DNA of 64,000 bases from Perilla frutescens (GCA_026008535.1 BRKX01000004.1:14781501-14845500); one strand, 5' to 3'. Shown: positions 44,802 to 56,084, counted from the stretch's first letter. Program-made: numbers and translations. Notes: generated from the sequence alone by a model not told the origin.

Positions 44802-45644
44802 GTTGAGATGCTGAGGTCGGTGATGTGCTGCTAGTAGGGTTGTCTGAGTTCTCTGAGGTTTCATGTTTGTTGCTCTGTATGGTTACATGATTTTCTTCCG
44901 CTAAGTTTCTGCTAAGTACTCTGATGTTAGTATTTAGTCTTGATATATGTAACTTGATTCTTGATAATAGCATGTTTTAATTGCTCTGATTCGTATTATC
45001 AATAAAGTCTTGAGAAGTTGAAGCATGATCTTTTGACATACCCGTCTATGCCTTTATTGATTCTGAGTTATTTGAATAGTCATACCTGTTGAGCATTCTG
45101 GTATCTATTCATTTTCAGTTGACTTGTAAATAAGTCTCGCATGCTTGTTATCATTGTCCGCCTACGAAGAGGCTTTTTGTTTCAAGCATGATTCTGTTCG
45201 TTCAAGTTAAGTTTTAAGTTAGTTCCTGGTTTGGTCCTATGAATGGGACAGTATGATTTATTTGACTCCGATCTTTTTATGGGTCTTAGCCATTGTGGCT
45301 TTCGAGGAAGTCTTACTTAGTTATAAAATTGAATTCTTATCTGTTTGCATTTGGATTCTGTTTAAATTTCGGTTGGCCTATGATATGGCGTTCTTTTGAC
45401 TCGATTGAATCCTTTGACCCCCCCCTCTTTCGACTTGTTTGAACCCTTTGACCCTGTTGATTCGTCGAAATCGATAGTTCTTCCAAGTCATAAAGTTAAG
45501 TTGCCTAAGTTCTTGAGGTGCTAAATTAGTTTAATTCTAAAAACACCCCCCTGGATTTTCGATTAATCTATCTATTTTCTTCGGCTTTTACACCTAACAC
45601 CCCGTCCCCATCAAAATGACCGCCTAAGGGACCGGGCTGTTACA

Positions 45645-45649
45645 AATAC
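45645..45649 (+). repeat. target-site duplication AATAC, right copy
   Basis: Follows TGTTACA of LTR B and matches 42582-42586. Confidence 0.93.
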
Positions 45650-46702
45650 TATGGGGATCAAGAGAACACAAAAGAGGGGCTGATATCAAGTGCTAAATTT
45701 TCATCCCCCATCTCTAACAAATAGGGAGGGGGACGAAAATCCCTTCTCCAAACCCTAATGGGTTTGGTCCTCTCACTCTTGTTCCATCCCCAGTTCACTA
45801 AGGTCATATTGAGCTACAACAGAGATCTAGAAGAATTTTAAATTGGCCTGCTAATTTATTTAATTTTCAATATCCACGACTTAGGATATAATTAAATAAA
45901 TCAATTATTATTTTTATTCCACTAAAGAAATAATATTGACCTACCAATTTAATACATATTTGCAAATATGCTTTCTCCTTTGGTCCAGTCATTCTCTATG
46001 TTTAAGATATAATGTTCATTAATTAATTATGTAAGCTTCTAAAAACTATAATTAATTAATATCTTATTTTTTGAGTACACAAGCTTTAAATTTCACCTTT
46101 AGGGTCACATGAACTTTATGCTTCCTAAGGAGACATCATCAACCTAGCGCACTAGGATACAATGGCCATATATAATGCACGACCCATCATATATGTAAAT
46201 GCCACTGCCCAAAATATCGAGGTTGTTGATCCTATCAAAGAATTTCACTCATTGATAAATCAAAGCAATAACATAAAATATATATGTCCGCTAATATATA
46301 TGAGTTAAGAAGCCGAACTTGTGGATCTTTATTCTCTCACTTAAGGTCAGAATAGAGAATATTATCATATTGTAATCCACCTCAATACACAAGCCAGTGT
46401 ACTAGAATAATCAGTTAGTCAAGATAAACTAACTATCAGATTATTCTACAGTGTACCGATGGTGCGTTCAAGACCATCTAAGCCGTGACTATTTTAATAC
46501 ATTGCAAGGAATTTGATGATATGATCTTTACCGTGTGTATAACCACACCATATCATCTACAATGCACGTATATGGAACTGACAGATAAATATAACTATAA
46601 ATAAATACACATAGTGACTGCAATAAATATTTAATCTATATCATCAAATAAAATATTTTTGAATATATACAAAGACAACTCTTGTAGTATATAAGACTGA
46701 CA
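45650..46702 (-). repeat. copia element 4 right LTR, outer part
   Basis: Resumes at TATGGGGATCAAGAGAACAC and ends GACTGACA at 46702, aligned with the AACTAACA end of element 3's LTR. Total right LTR without LTR B is about 1.39 kb. Confidence 0.85.
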
Positions 46703-47139
46703 ATTGGAACATTTACAAGAAAACCTACTGCCGATCTTACCATTGAAAGACATTTTTATGCAAAAATGAATTAAATGCACAATTAGGTTAATTATGAGTT
46801 GTGTTTTACATTCATTTTAACTCCTATGAAACCCTAGTCTCTTTCTGTAAACTCCTAATGACAATTTAAACAATAAATAAAATAATCCAGAGATATGGGA
46901 CATTACACTTTTCTTTATTCACTTTGATTTTTCTTCCACTTGAACAATTGTTTGATATATCTTATTCATCTGCCACGAATATACGTGTCAACTGAAGTTG
47001 TGTTAACCTTGAAAAGCGGTCGAAATTTTCGACTTGCACTATAGTTAGTCGATTTAGCTTTTAAGGCGGTGGCTTTTACCACGATGTACCATGTTTTATT
47101 TAATTTATTTATATGTATCATTTAACTCCATTTCCTACA
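46703..47139 (+). other. unassigned AT-rich DNA
   Basis: About 440 bp between the LTR end and a foldback element. No coding sequence or repeat recognised; possibly original host sequence. Confidence 0.5.
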
Positions 47140-47755
47140 AGTATGCCTTTAACTTTGACCTTATTCTCTAAAAATGTCATCAACTTCAAAAAATATAAAA
47201 AAAATATCCTGAACTTTTTCATTTTTTGTAAAAATGTCATGGGATTTAATTTCCAACATAGATTAATGACGAGCCATACCGAAGTCCACCATGTCAAAGT
47301 AATGTTGAATTTTCTTTTTTCAATCTCAACTTGAAAGGTAGATAATTTTTTCTACAAATTGGGTTGGTTCTATCCGAATTGAGATTTTGGAATGAATGAG
47401 AAGAAATCATTTATTTTTCTTTTTTCTTGGGATTGAGAATTTTGAAATTAAAAGAAATCATTTATCCCTTCAAATTAGATTGATAATGAGATATTTTAGG
47501 GAATGGGAACTTATGATTTTGGAGAGGAAAGCAGAAAGCAATGTTGTCATTATCTATTTATTTTTAAAATATTAAAAATTCCACATCACTTTGATATGTA
47601 GGACTTCAGTATGCTTTGTCATTAATTCGGCGCTGGATATTGAATCATATTGCATTTTTACTAAAAAAGAAAGGAAAGGTTTGGGACATTTTTTTATTTT
47701 CTTTTTAAGTTCATGACAATTTTAGAGAAAATATCAAAGTTCAGGACATAAGTAT
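47140..47755. mobile_element. foldback MITE-like element, copy 1
   Basis: The left arm (TTTAACTTTGACC, CTCTAAAAATGTCAT, TAATGACGAGCCATACC, CATGTCAAAGTAATG) pairs with the right arm (CACTTTGATATGTAGGAC, GCTTTGTCATTAATTCGG, CATGACAATTTTAGAG, AAAGTTCAGGACATAAG) over roughly 180 bp in inverted order. No ORF. Long imperfect terminal inverted repeats suggest a Mutator-type MITE. Ends approximate. Confidence 0.6.
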
Positions 47756-48826
47756 ATATTTAGCATGTATATATTCTCAAATTGTTAATCAAGTATTAGG
47801 GATGTATGAAATCATTCATTCCACAAACTAAGTCATCGAACATGACAATGCACGTACTTGTATTGGTGGACAAATGTAATATATATACAAATAGTTAGTA
47901 TTTAATTATATATTATTTCTTCGCGAGTGGATTACCTTTCTCTCATTCAATTGTAAGCATGAAGCGCTAGAACTGTAGTACATAATGGCATTTGGCCTCT
48001 TGCGCGCGTTATACCCAAAAAATAAAAATTATATTTTGTATCATAGTTTGATTTTATATTTTATTATTATATTTATAAGTTATAACATATATACTGATAA
48101 TACCATGTTTCAAAAGGTGTAAAAGATCGAATTAAAGTAGGATAAAGAAGATAGAGAAGATGACTAAAGTTCATATACCCCATTTGGATGTTACTCGTGG
48201 TGGTCAATTCTAGAATTCAATTATAGCCAATGATAAAAGAAAAATTAAAGTAGTTTATTTGAATTGTAACATATATCATCCAATCTTTTCTAAACTAAAT
48301 TTGCTAATAAACTTTTAGGTTATTTTGGGATTCTATGCTTACGAATATTAAGAAAATATCACAATGAATTATGAAGAAGAAAAAGAAGAAATAAGAATTC
48401 GAACATGAAATATTATGATATGCAAACATGCACTCAATACTATACTATTACAATATCTATTGACTGAAATAAATTATTTTGTTGGAGGTACGTGTCCATC
48501 TTATTAGTTGCAATGGACATTAGTTTCTAGTTAACTTAATGGGGAATATATTAAAGTAATTCATGAAAAAAAAAAAATCAAAGTTGTATATGTATTATTG
48601 TTTTGATTGTTTCTAAAAAAATATATTATTTTGAATTTCATATGGATATTTTAAAAAAAATTCACATGGATATTTGATAATATTAATGGTCATTTTCATA
48701 AAATTGATTGCTTCAAATGACACGGATTGAAAATGAGCTAACGATATTATTTTATTTTTGAGTCATCATCAATACAATTAATTCTAATGTTCACACTACA
48801 AAAAAATCGCAGATTAGCGACGAAAC
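47148..48826. repeat. tandem duplication, unit 1 (about 1.68 kb)
   Basis: Repeated directly as 48827-50468. Shared landmarks in order: ATTGGGTTGGTTCTATCC, TTATGATTTTGGAGAGGAAA, ATTGGTGGACAAATGTA, TAATGGCA, CCCCATTTGGATGTTAC, TTAGGTTATTTTGGGATTCT, CTTAATGGGGAATATA and a CACTACAAAAAAAT end. Non-coding. Confidence 0.88.
48794..48826. repeat. stranded CACTA 5' terminus inside duplication
   Basis: CACTACAAAAAAATCGCAG, followed by ATTAGCGACGAAAC. Same terminus as the CACTA element at 50436, at the end of unit 1, where it is followed not by a transposon but by unit 2. Confidence 0.75.
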
Positions 48827-50468
48827 TTTAACTTTTCTCTAAAAATGTCATGAACTTCAAAAAAAAATTGTCATGAACTTTTCACTTTTCCTAAAAATGT
48901 CACGGGATTCAATTTCCAGCATCAGATTAATAACGAGCCATATCAAACTCCAGCATGTCAAAGTGACATTGAATTTTCTTTTTTCAATCTCAACTTGAAG
49001 GGTAGATAATTTTTTTCAACAAATTGGGTTGGTTCTATCCGGATTGAGATTTTGGGATGAATGAAAAGATATCATTTATTCTTCTTTTTTCGTTGGGATT
49101 GAGAATTTTGAAAAAAAAATCATTTTTCCCTTCAAATTAGATTGATAATTAGATATTTTAGGGAATGAGATCAAACTTATGATTTTGGAGAGGAAAGCAG
49201 AAAACAATATTGTCGTTATTTTTTATTTTTAAAAATATTAAAAATTTCATATCACTTTGACATGCAGGACTCTAGTATGCCTTGTCATTAATCCGACGCC
49301 AGAAATTGAATCTTATGGCATTTTTACAAAAAAAATAAATTTGAAAGTTCAGGACATAAGTATATATTTAGCCTATATATTTTTTCAAATTGTTAATCAA
49401 GTATTAGAGATATATGAATTCATTCATTCCACAAACTAGGTCATCGAACATGACAATACACGCACTTGTATTGGTGGACAAATGTACTATATATACAAAT
49501 AGCTAGTATTTAATTATATATTATTTCTTTGCAACTGGATTGCCTCTCTCTTCAATTGTAAACATGAAGCGCTAGTACTGTAATACATAATGGCAATTGG
49601 CCTCTCTCGCGTGCGCTATACGAAAAAAATAAAACATATATTTTGTATCATAGTTTGATTTTATATTTTATTATTATATTCATAACATGTATACTAATAA
49701 TACCATGTTACATAAGATGTAATAGATCAAATTAAAGAAGGATCAAGAAGGCAGAGAAGAGGACTAAAGCTCATATACCCCATTTGGATGTTACATGGTG
49801 GTGGTCAATTCTAGAATTCAATTATAGCCAATGATAAAAGCAAAATTAAAGTAGTTTATTTAAATTGTAAGATATATCATCCAATCTTTCAAAACTAAAT
49901 TTGCTAATAAACTTTTAGGTTATTTTGGGATTCTGTGCTTATGAATATTAAGAAAATATCACAATGAATTATGAAGAAGTAAGAATTCGAACATGAAACC
50001 TCATGATATGCAAACATGCACTCAACACTACTTTATTAGAATATCTATTGGCGGTAATAAACTATTTTGTTCGAGGTACATGTCCATCTTATTAGTTGCA
50101 ATTGTCTTTAGTTTCTAGTTAACTTAATGGGGAATATATAATTGGCTTTGCTCAATAGATGATATAAACGTTCAATTTGACCTCTATATATATTAAAATA
50201 ATTAACAAAAATGTCAAGTTGTATATGTATTACTATTTTAATTGTTTCTAAATAATATATTATTTTGGATTTCATATGGATTTTTTAAAAATATATATAA
50301 TTCACATGGATATTTGATACTATTAATGGTCATTTCCATAAAATTGATTGCTTCAAATGATACATAATGAAAATGAGCTAATGATATTATTTCATTTTTA
50401 TTAATCATCATCAATGAAATTAATTTTGATGTTCACACTACAAAAAAATGATAGATTAGAGACAAATT
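48827..50468. repeat. tandem duplication, unit 2
   Basis: Second copy of 47148-48826 with small indels, for example an extra segment near 50140 and loss near 49330. It begins mid-arm of the foldback element (copy 2, 48827-49360) and ends in the true CACTA terminus. Confidence 0.88.
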
Positions 50469-50744
50469 TGTCTGTTGTTTGATCTCAATTTTATGTCGTT
50501 AAAAGGGTCTAATGATGAATTATTTCCATCATTAAAAGAACTGGTCGTTGGCAGAGCGGGATAATTCAGTCGCTTAGCTTTAACGAAAAACCTCTCCTTC
50601 ATTAGAAAAGTCATCCGTTTCAGTTATGATAACTTTTTAACGACATAGGCTCAACGACTAAATTATTTCGTCATTAAATAGTATTCATAAACAATCGCCT
50701 TTTTTTTAACGACGGACTAGTCCGTCAGTAGATTTTTTTTTGAA

Positions 50745-50925
50745 TTTTTTTTATTTATGCATTTTTGATTGTGTGAATTTGAAAACGTTTTAAATCAAAT
50801 GAAATAAATACGAAATACTATATAAATATTTGGTTCGAATAAAAGATTAAAAGTATAAAATTAATTATCCAAAGTTATATGTAATCATACATATTAAAAT
50901 TGTCAAATGAATCCACTACATGTCA
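50745..50925. other. AT-rich segment inside CACTA left end
   Basis: Between the subterminal repeats and the gene remnant. AT-rich, probably the 3' UTR of the - strand gene. Nothing else seen. Confidence 0.4.
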
Positions 50926-50929
50926 GGAT

Positions 50930-52560
50930 GAGGCTGAGATGATGAAGGCCCACTCCTGTCCCTAAACCGACATTGCATTTCCTCGTAGAAGGTTCGCTGC
51001 TCCTGCATCTACTGAAGGAGAACAAGCTGCTGATCCATCATCTCCTGGTGCTTCTGCTCCCACTGCTGCAGTTGCTCCTCCTATGCTTGCAGCTTCGTCT
51101 CCAAATCTCAGATGGTGGTCTAAGAGTCGTGGTATTGGGAGCTCACTGAATATGCACTGCCACTCCTCTGACTAGGTCTGATGTAGGATGCAGCTCAACA
51201 ACCCAGTCCAAAGACGCATCTCTTCTCTACATTCATGACATTGAGATAAATCGATGTCGTGTTCACATTCTGCGGCTTAGATGAATCGAGAAGCAGTAGA
51301 CTCCTATACTCAATCGCAGTATATACCTCGGCCTACATATATTAAATAATTAAATAAAAGCTAACATGTCTGAAAATATATAAGTAAACATATAGTTTGA
51401 ACACACTTACAACGATACAGGGAGACTTCATATTAGAGTAGTCGCCATCAATTCTGCCATACAATCTCATAAAGGTCTCTGACCCGACCTGAGCTGTCGT
51501 GACACCATTTTCATTCGCCTACACAAAGTACCAAGATATTTGTATTTATACAAAAATCAACATAAGAATTAATTAACTTAAAAATAAAATATAATAATTA
51601 AGTACAAACTAATACTGTAGCATGCACCTGAGCACATCAGGATCCGCCTATGTACTTGACAATGCTAGTACCAGGACCATCCGGCTTAGACATCCTATCT
51701 TTGTTGAAATCTCAGCCTTTTCCTTAGCCTTTGGAGTGTCCTAGTACATCAGCCATGTGTCCCAGACATCCTCAGGAATGCACAATGGCCAACCTTCCCT
51801 CCTATGCTTCTTAAATATATGGGCCATGTATTCATACTTCTCAGCGGCCTTCGACGTCCATAATTTCACTATCATAAGAGTGATAGTGGGATCCCAAATG
51901 AACTGTTTTGCACCAAATTAGATAAGAATACATCACACAACATATATATTTTATTCAAATATATTTTCGAATACATGAAACATACCTTAAACTTCTCAAA
52001 TTATCGCATCCTAACATCCTCTAGCACCAACATCCATGCATAGCCACTCGAATGTATATACCTCTTGAAGCTTGGGTTCATAATTTTTATTTCCTCTTGA
52101 ACAGGTGGTGTGGAGTGAATTTTGTTTTAATTTTATTTGATTAATTGACGTAGCACAAGAATTTTTCACATCATTAAAAAATTAAAGCCAAAAGATACAC
52201 GTCAGTAACTAAAAGCCTGAAAATTAATTTCAGGCTAGATTTATTGTATATTCAAAATGTCACATATTAAATTGTTATTTATTAAAGGTCGGGACATTTT
52301 TGTGAATTACTTGAAAGGTCGGACTAAAATCTGATAATACCCCAAAATATAAAAAACCACAAATGTATCAATTAAATTGCAACATACCCAACATCTGTCT
52401 ATATCGTCCGTCGGCTAGCAGGATCGACAGCATGTCCTGAAGAACCCTCCAGATCCAAGTCCAACTTCATCACTAAGTCTGGAAAATGATGATGACGGTG
52501 ATGCTACAGAGGCTCTACGGAGCCTTATGAAGTACGACCACCACCTCTAGCTGGTATATG
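50930..52560 (-). pseudogene. CACTA accessory transposon protein (Ptta/En/Spm-like), with introns
   Basis: Exon-like blocks on the - strand. Near 52550, an Arg/Gly-rich IPARGGGR start. Near 51900-51690, KQFIWDPTITLMIVKLWTSK, YEYMAHIFKKHRREGWPLCI and PEDVWDTWLMY, which fit the plant Ptta/En/Spm transposase domain. Near 51530-51425, SETFMRLYGRIDGDYSN flanked by a TAG acceptor and a GT donor. Near 51310-50930, AIEYRSLLLLDSS, SQRSGSAYSVSSQYHDS and a Gln-rich coiled coil LQQWEQKHQEMMDQQLVLLQ. A few stops interrupt it. In En/Spm elements the TNPA-type product binds subterminal repeats. Introns are inferred from splice-like edges. Confidence 0.7.
52120..52340. other. possible small insertion inside CACTA gene remnant
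   Basis: The gene remnant is interrupted by sequence containing GGTCGGGACATTTTTGTGAA and GGTCGGACTAAAATCTGAT. It reads like an intron or a small MITE fragment. Boundaries not resolved. Confidence 0.3.
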
Positions 52561-52639
52561 AGAAATTAAAATAAAATATTCTTAATAAACAAATACAACA
52601 CAAATAAATCAATTATAGTATAAGAATATTATACAAATG

Positions 52640-53290
52640 AACCTCAAACTAATCATCATTATCATAATCATAATCATCATTATCGTTAATGTTATCATCT
52701 AAGGTGTTAATGTATTCATCATCAACATCATCATTTTTTTCTTATTCAATATAGATCAAACCACCATCTGGATAAACTAGTGACGGGTCATCATCTATCA
52801 TAGGAGAACGCAGAGTATCTACTACATCTTCTTGCAATGGTGGAGAGATGATTGAATTAGATTCTTCCGTAGAGACTTTTACATTTTAAAAACATTGTGC
52901 TTTAGGATTCGGGGGCTCTTCAATGTTATATGTGGTGTTCATGTTTTATTGTGGACCAACAATATCCATCAACATCGAATAATACGAATCAAAATCTTCA
53001 TCACCACTCAAATTCCATTCAATACGTTCGGGTTTGTTAATTTCCCCTTGAAATGTTGAAATGTGCTAATTCTAAATGAATCCACATTTTGAAATGTGGA
53101 GTCGAACGATATACGGGTCTTAGAATGGGATATTCTTACATTTATGGCATGGACACTTAATTTTATCTATCCATGACAGTATATTGGCTACATGCAAACT
53201 CGATAAGAGATTCAAGCCTATTCAGAAAGTCTAGACTTAAGCTACCATTATGAAGATATTGTCGGTTCATCCATTGACAATATAAACTCA
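52640..53290 (-). pseudogene. TNP2 transposase N-terminal remnant
   Basis: Read from 53290: QWMNRQYLHNGSLSLDFLNR, LESLIEFACSQ, then a eroded C/H block (CHKCKNIPF, LHISKCGFI). This matches the transposase-associated zinc-binding domain at the N-terminus of TNP2-type CACTA transposases. Downstream an acidic stretch (LSGDEDFDSYYSM) runs to about 52640 and then ends. The catalytic Transposase_21 core is absent: the next coding block is the accessory gene. It is therefore a deletion derivative. Confidence 0.6.
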
Positions 53291-53340
53291 TTTTTGAGGC
53301 TCCGAATCTATAATATTTTATCGTTATGAATAAATAAAGT

Positions 53341-53835
53341 TGTAAAAAAATGAATCACTAATTTTAAAAAAATGACAGCATCTCAGTGAAAATCATAATC
53401 CCAAATTCTCGACTCTACGCTAATTGATATATGTTCCACTACATTATTACTAGCAACAAAACCAACAACAAACAATCAACAATTAATATATAAATTAAAC
53501 ATTAAATAAAATTGCAAAAAAATGAATCACTAATTTAAAAAAAATCGGCAGCATCTCAGCGAAAATCATAATCCCAAGTTCTCAACTCTACACTAATTGA
53601 TCTATGTTACACTATATTATTACTAGCAACAAAACCAACAACAAACAATCAACAATTAATACAAAAATTAAACATCAAATAAAATTGTAAAAAAATAATC
53701 ACTAATTGAAAAAAAAATCGACAGTATCCCAGTGAAAATTCTAGTCTCAAGTTCCCGACTCTACGCTAATTGATCTATGTTCCACTACATTATTACTAGC
53801 AACAAAACCAACAAACAAACAATCAACACTTAATA
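53341..53835. repeat. 172-bp tandem repeat, three copies
   Basis: AATCACTAATT recurs at 53353, 53525 and 53697, a period of exactly 172 bp, each followed by CAGCATCTCAG-like sequence, GACTCTACGCTAATTGAT and CATTATTACTAGCAACAAAA. The third copy is slightly shorter. Lies within the CACTA element, upstream (on the - strand) of the TNP2 remnant. Confidence 0.92.
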
Positions 53836-54222
53836 TGTCTAAAGAGGGCATCCCATTCAATGTAATTCTCAAACATGCCTTTAAACATAATTTCAAATCT
53901 TTATTATAACTAAACATGTTTTCAAACATAGATTCAAATTGAGTAGATAATTAATTAAACATTATTTCAAACATCTATATATTCAAATGTTTAGTAGAGC
54001 TACACATGATTTTGAACATGATAAACTAAACTACTTAGAACTAATTTTACATGTCATAAAATCTCATAGCTTATGATTAGCATATTAATGTTGATCTTCA
54101 ATTATTAATACCTCGAATAGTTATGAGTCTCGTCTAATCAACACGAGATGACTGATTTTTCCTTGTGATAAAATCAACTGTCAACAAAATCACAAAAATT
54201 AATCCTAAACACGTGCACATCC

Positions 54223-54226
<4 letters not shown>

Positions 54227-54260
<34 letters not shown>
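54227..54260. repeat. (CA)n microsatellite
   Basis: Uninterrupted CA dinucleotides of about 17 units; a second shorter run lies at about 54501-54523. Confidence 0.9.
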
Positions 54261-54262
<2 letters not shown>

Positions 54263-54604
54263 ACAACAACACATGTAAAGAGACACAGAAAAAGATAGAG
54301 TGAGATACATACAACTGATGTGGCTTATTGTTTGATAATTAGCGCCGCTACTGCTGTGGGTCGCAGGGAAAGGGGTTGTAAACGAAAAAATTAATCCTGA
54401 GAGAGAGCTAGACACACACACGCGCAACCACCAAACTACTACAACACACAGCCACAGCCACCAAGCTGCAACACACATACATATGGATAGCTATCGGGTT
54501 GACACACACACACACACACACACTGCAGATAGAGAGAAATGGGGGAGAGCGTGATACCTGTTGTTGCCGGAGTCTAGCCGAAAACTGCTGCAGCTGGTGG
54601 AGCG

Positions 54605-54607
<3 letters not shown>

Positions 54608-54693
<86 letters not shown>

Positions 54694-54820
54694 GTGGAGG
54701 TGAGTGGCGGGCTCGGCAGGCGCTGGAGAGAGGTAGAGGAGACAGCGGCGGCATGACAGAAGTTGGAGAGCGAGAGAGAGAGGGAGAGAGGGCAACGTAA
54801 AGAGAGGCAACAACAGAAGG

Positions 54821-54873
<53 letters not shown>

Positions 54874-54880
54874 GACGGGG
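54608..54880. repeat. (GA)n / (CT)n microsatellites in CACTA promoter region
   Basis: Three long GA runs (about 54609-54638, 54650-54690, 54819-54870) separated by GC-rich sequence. On the - strand they form CT-rich tracts upstream of the TNP2 remnant, where the 5' UTR or promoter would be. The Ser/Leu-rich ORFs here (54491-54982) are translations of these repeats. Confidence 0.9.
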
Positions 54881-54969
54881 GAGGCGGCGGAGGGGTCGAT
54901 GGCGGGGGTGGCTAGGGCAAACTAATTTGGGGGAAATGAAGAAGAAAGTCCATGCATATGTTTCTATTT

Positions 54970-55493
54970 CGATATTTAACAACAGAACTAACGACCGATC
55001 GGACCGATCGATCTGTCGTTAAATATAATGCATATGTTTAAATGTAAAAAATAATCTAACGACAGAATATATCCATCATTATGTTTTTCTGCGTTATTTA
55101 AATTAATTTAAAATTGTAACGACGAAATCAATTCATCGTTAAAGAATATTTGAATTATTAGATTTAATTAAAATATGCTAACGACGGATTAAATATGTCA
55201 TTAAAAATTTTCTGAATTATTAAATTAATTCAAAAATTCTAATGACAGAATACATTCATCGCTAAAATTATTATGATTTATTTAAATAAAAAATTACTAT
55301 TAATGACGGAAATGTTCCGTCATCAAATATGCCAATTTAAAAGCCGTCTTTAATCCGTCGTTAAGTTTACCCAGTAATCATTCCCGTCATTGTTGGTGAC
55401 TATGAAGGTTATTCTGTTGCTAAGTAATCACTATTAACGATCGATGTTTATCCCTCAGTAGTTTTTAAAGCTACATCACGATTTTCTTGTAGT
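54970..55493. repeat. CACTA right subterminal repeats and terminal inverted repeat
   Basis: At least eight copies of a 9-12 bp word, AACGACGGA or its inverse TCCGTCGTTA with variants, spaced 30-50 bp, followed by the terminus ATTTTCTTGTAGTG. Such arrays are transposase binding sites in CACTA elements. Confidence 0.85.
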
Positions 55494-55673
55494 GTCGCTT
55501 TTTTTCTTAATCTTTGCAATCACTTATGAAATAGGCCCTCCTGATTAATTAATTTTATAACCAAGTCTGACTTGAACATGTGTAGTACGTTTCTTTTATA
55601 ACTGTCCCTACAATTAACGGACCTATTGGCTATTGCTATCTAAACTTAATTATTTGTCAATTACTGATAATAA

Positions 55674-55787
55674 TCAGAAATTCCAATATAATTAATGAGC
55701 AGGCCTAAAACACCCTGATTAATCATGATAGATATTTTAAAATATATGTAGGGTGTTTAAGTCTAGTAATTATATTGGAATTTCTGA
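55674..55787. repeat. long imperfect hairpin
   Basis: Arm TCAGAAATTCCAATATAATT, then a few unpaired bases, then TAAAACACCCT; opposite arm AGGGTGTTTA, then a few unpaired bases, then TAATTATATTGGAATTTCTGA. Arms of about 42 bp around a 33-bp AT-rich loop. Could be a MITE remnant or a small-RNA precursor-like foldback. Confidence 0.75.
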
Positions 55788-56084
55788 CTATATATAAATT
55801 AGTGGTTGGTATATTTATTTAACGCCAACTCTTGTACATCCTTATGTATGGGCCCGCCTATCAGATGACCTGATCCGACCCGTTTCGACCTACGTGCTCT
55901 ACAAAAAAAAAAAAAAAAAGTGGTAAAATACAGTATCAATCTTTACAATAAAAAGTATCATTTAAAGTTCAAAAAGTATCAATTGTATCATTAAAAGTAA
56001 TTGGTCAGCTACTTATCTTTTATGAGTTTATATAATTCAAATTGCGATTTTTTCCATTTCAATTAATGTTTAGAGTTTCGGAGG

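Larger units (their letters stand above)
42587..45644 (+). repeat. giant solo LTR B (3058 bp)
   Basis: Starts TGTAACAATCCGG, ends CCGGGCTGTTACA, has a perfect AATAC duplication, no internal coding domain, no primer site, and one TATA box. TG..CA ends, 5-bp duplication and promoter fit a solo LTR left by recombination between the two LTRs of a large element, probably gypsy-type (inference from LTR size). A LARD-like non-autonomous element is the alternative but would need its own LTR pair, which I do not see. ORFs 43134-43769 on both strands arise from a GC-rich repeat and are not supported. Confidence 0.82.
27203..46702 (-). mobile_element. Ty1/copia element 4 (inverted, gutted, hosts nested LTRs)
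   Basis: Two LTRs on the - strand (27203-28629 and 42249-46702) flank a short RNase H tail on the left and a 5' leader with primer site on the right. Both use the same LTR family as elements 2 and 3. Everything from mid RNase H to the leader is missing, and LTR A occupies the gap. LTR B splits the right LTR. That both halves belong to one element is an inference from orientation and order. I cannot match the flanking five bases (TGGAG at 27198, ATTGG at 46703), so the element's outer boundaries may have been rearranged. Confidence 0.65.
50436..55493 (-). mobile_element. CACTA (En/Spm) transposon, internally deleted
   Basis: 5058 bp. Left end CACTACAAAAAAATGATAG; right end, read on the - strand, CACTACAAGAAAATCGTGAT. 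The flanking trinucleotides are TCA and TCG, a 2 of 3 match to the 3-bp duplication usual in this superfamily. Both subterminal regions (50455-50740 and 54970-55480) are packed with direct and inverted copies of AACGACGGA / TCCGTCGTTA words, a CACTA hallmark where transposase binds. Remnants of two genes lie on the - strand. No intact transposase, so non-autonomous. Confidence 0.88.

Noticed and set aside
27197..46708. TTGGA at 27197-27201 and 46704-46708 as a target duplication of element 4
   Set aside because: It needs an extra base at each LTR end, and the left flank is element 2 coding tail while the right flank is unrelated, so the match is probably chance.
54491..54982. ORFs rich in Ser-Leu repeats on the - strand
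   Set aside because: They are translations of (GA)n/(CT)n microsatellites; no domain and no conservation expected.
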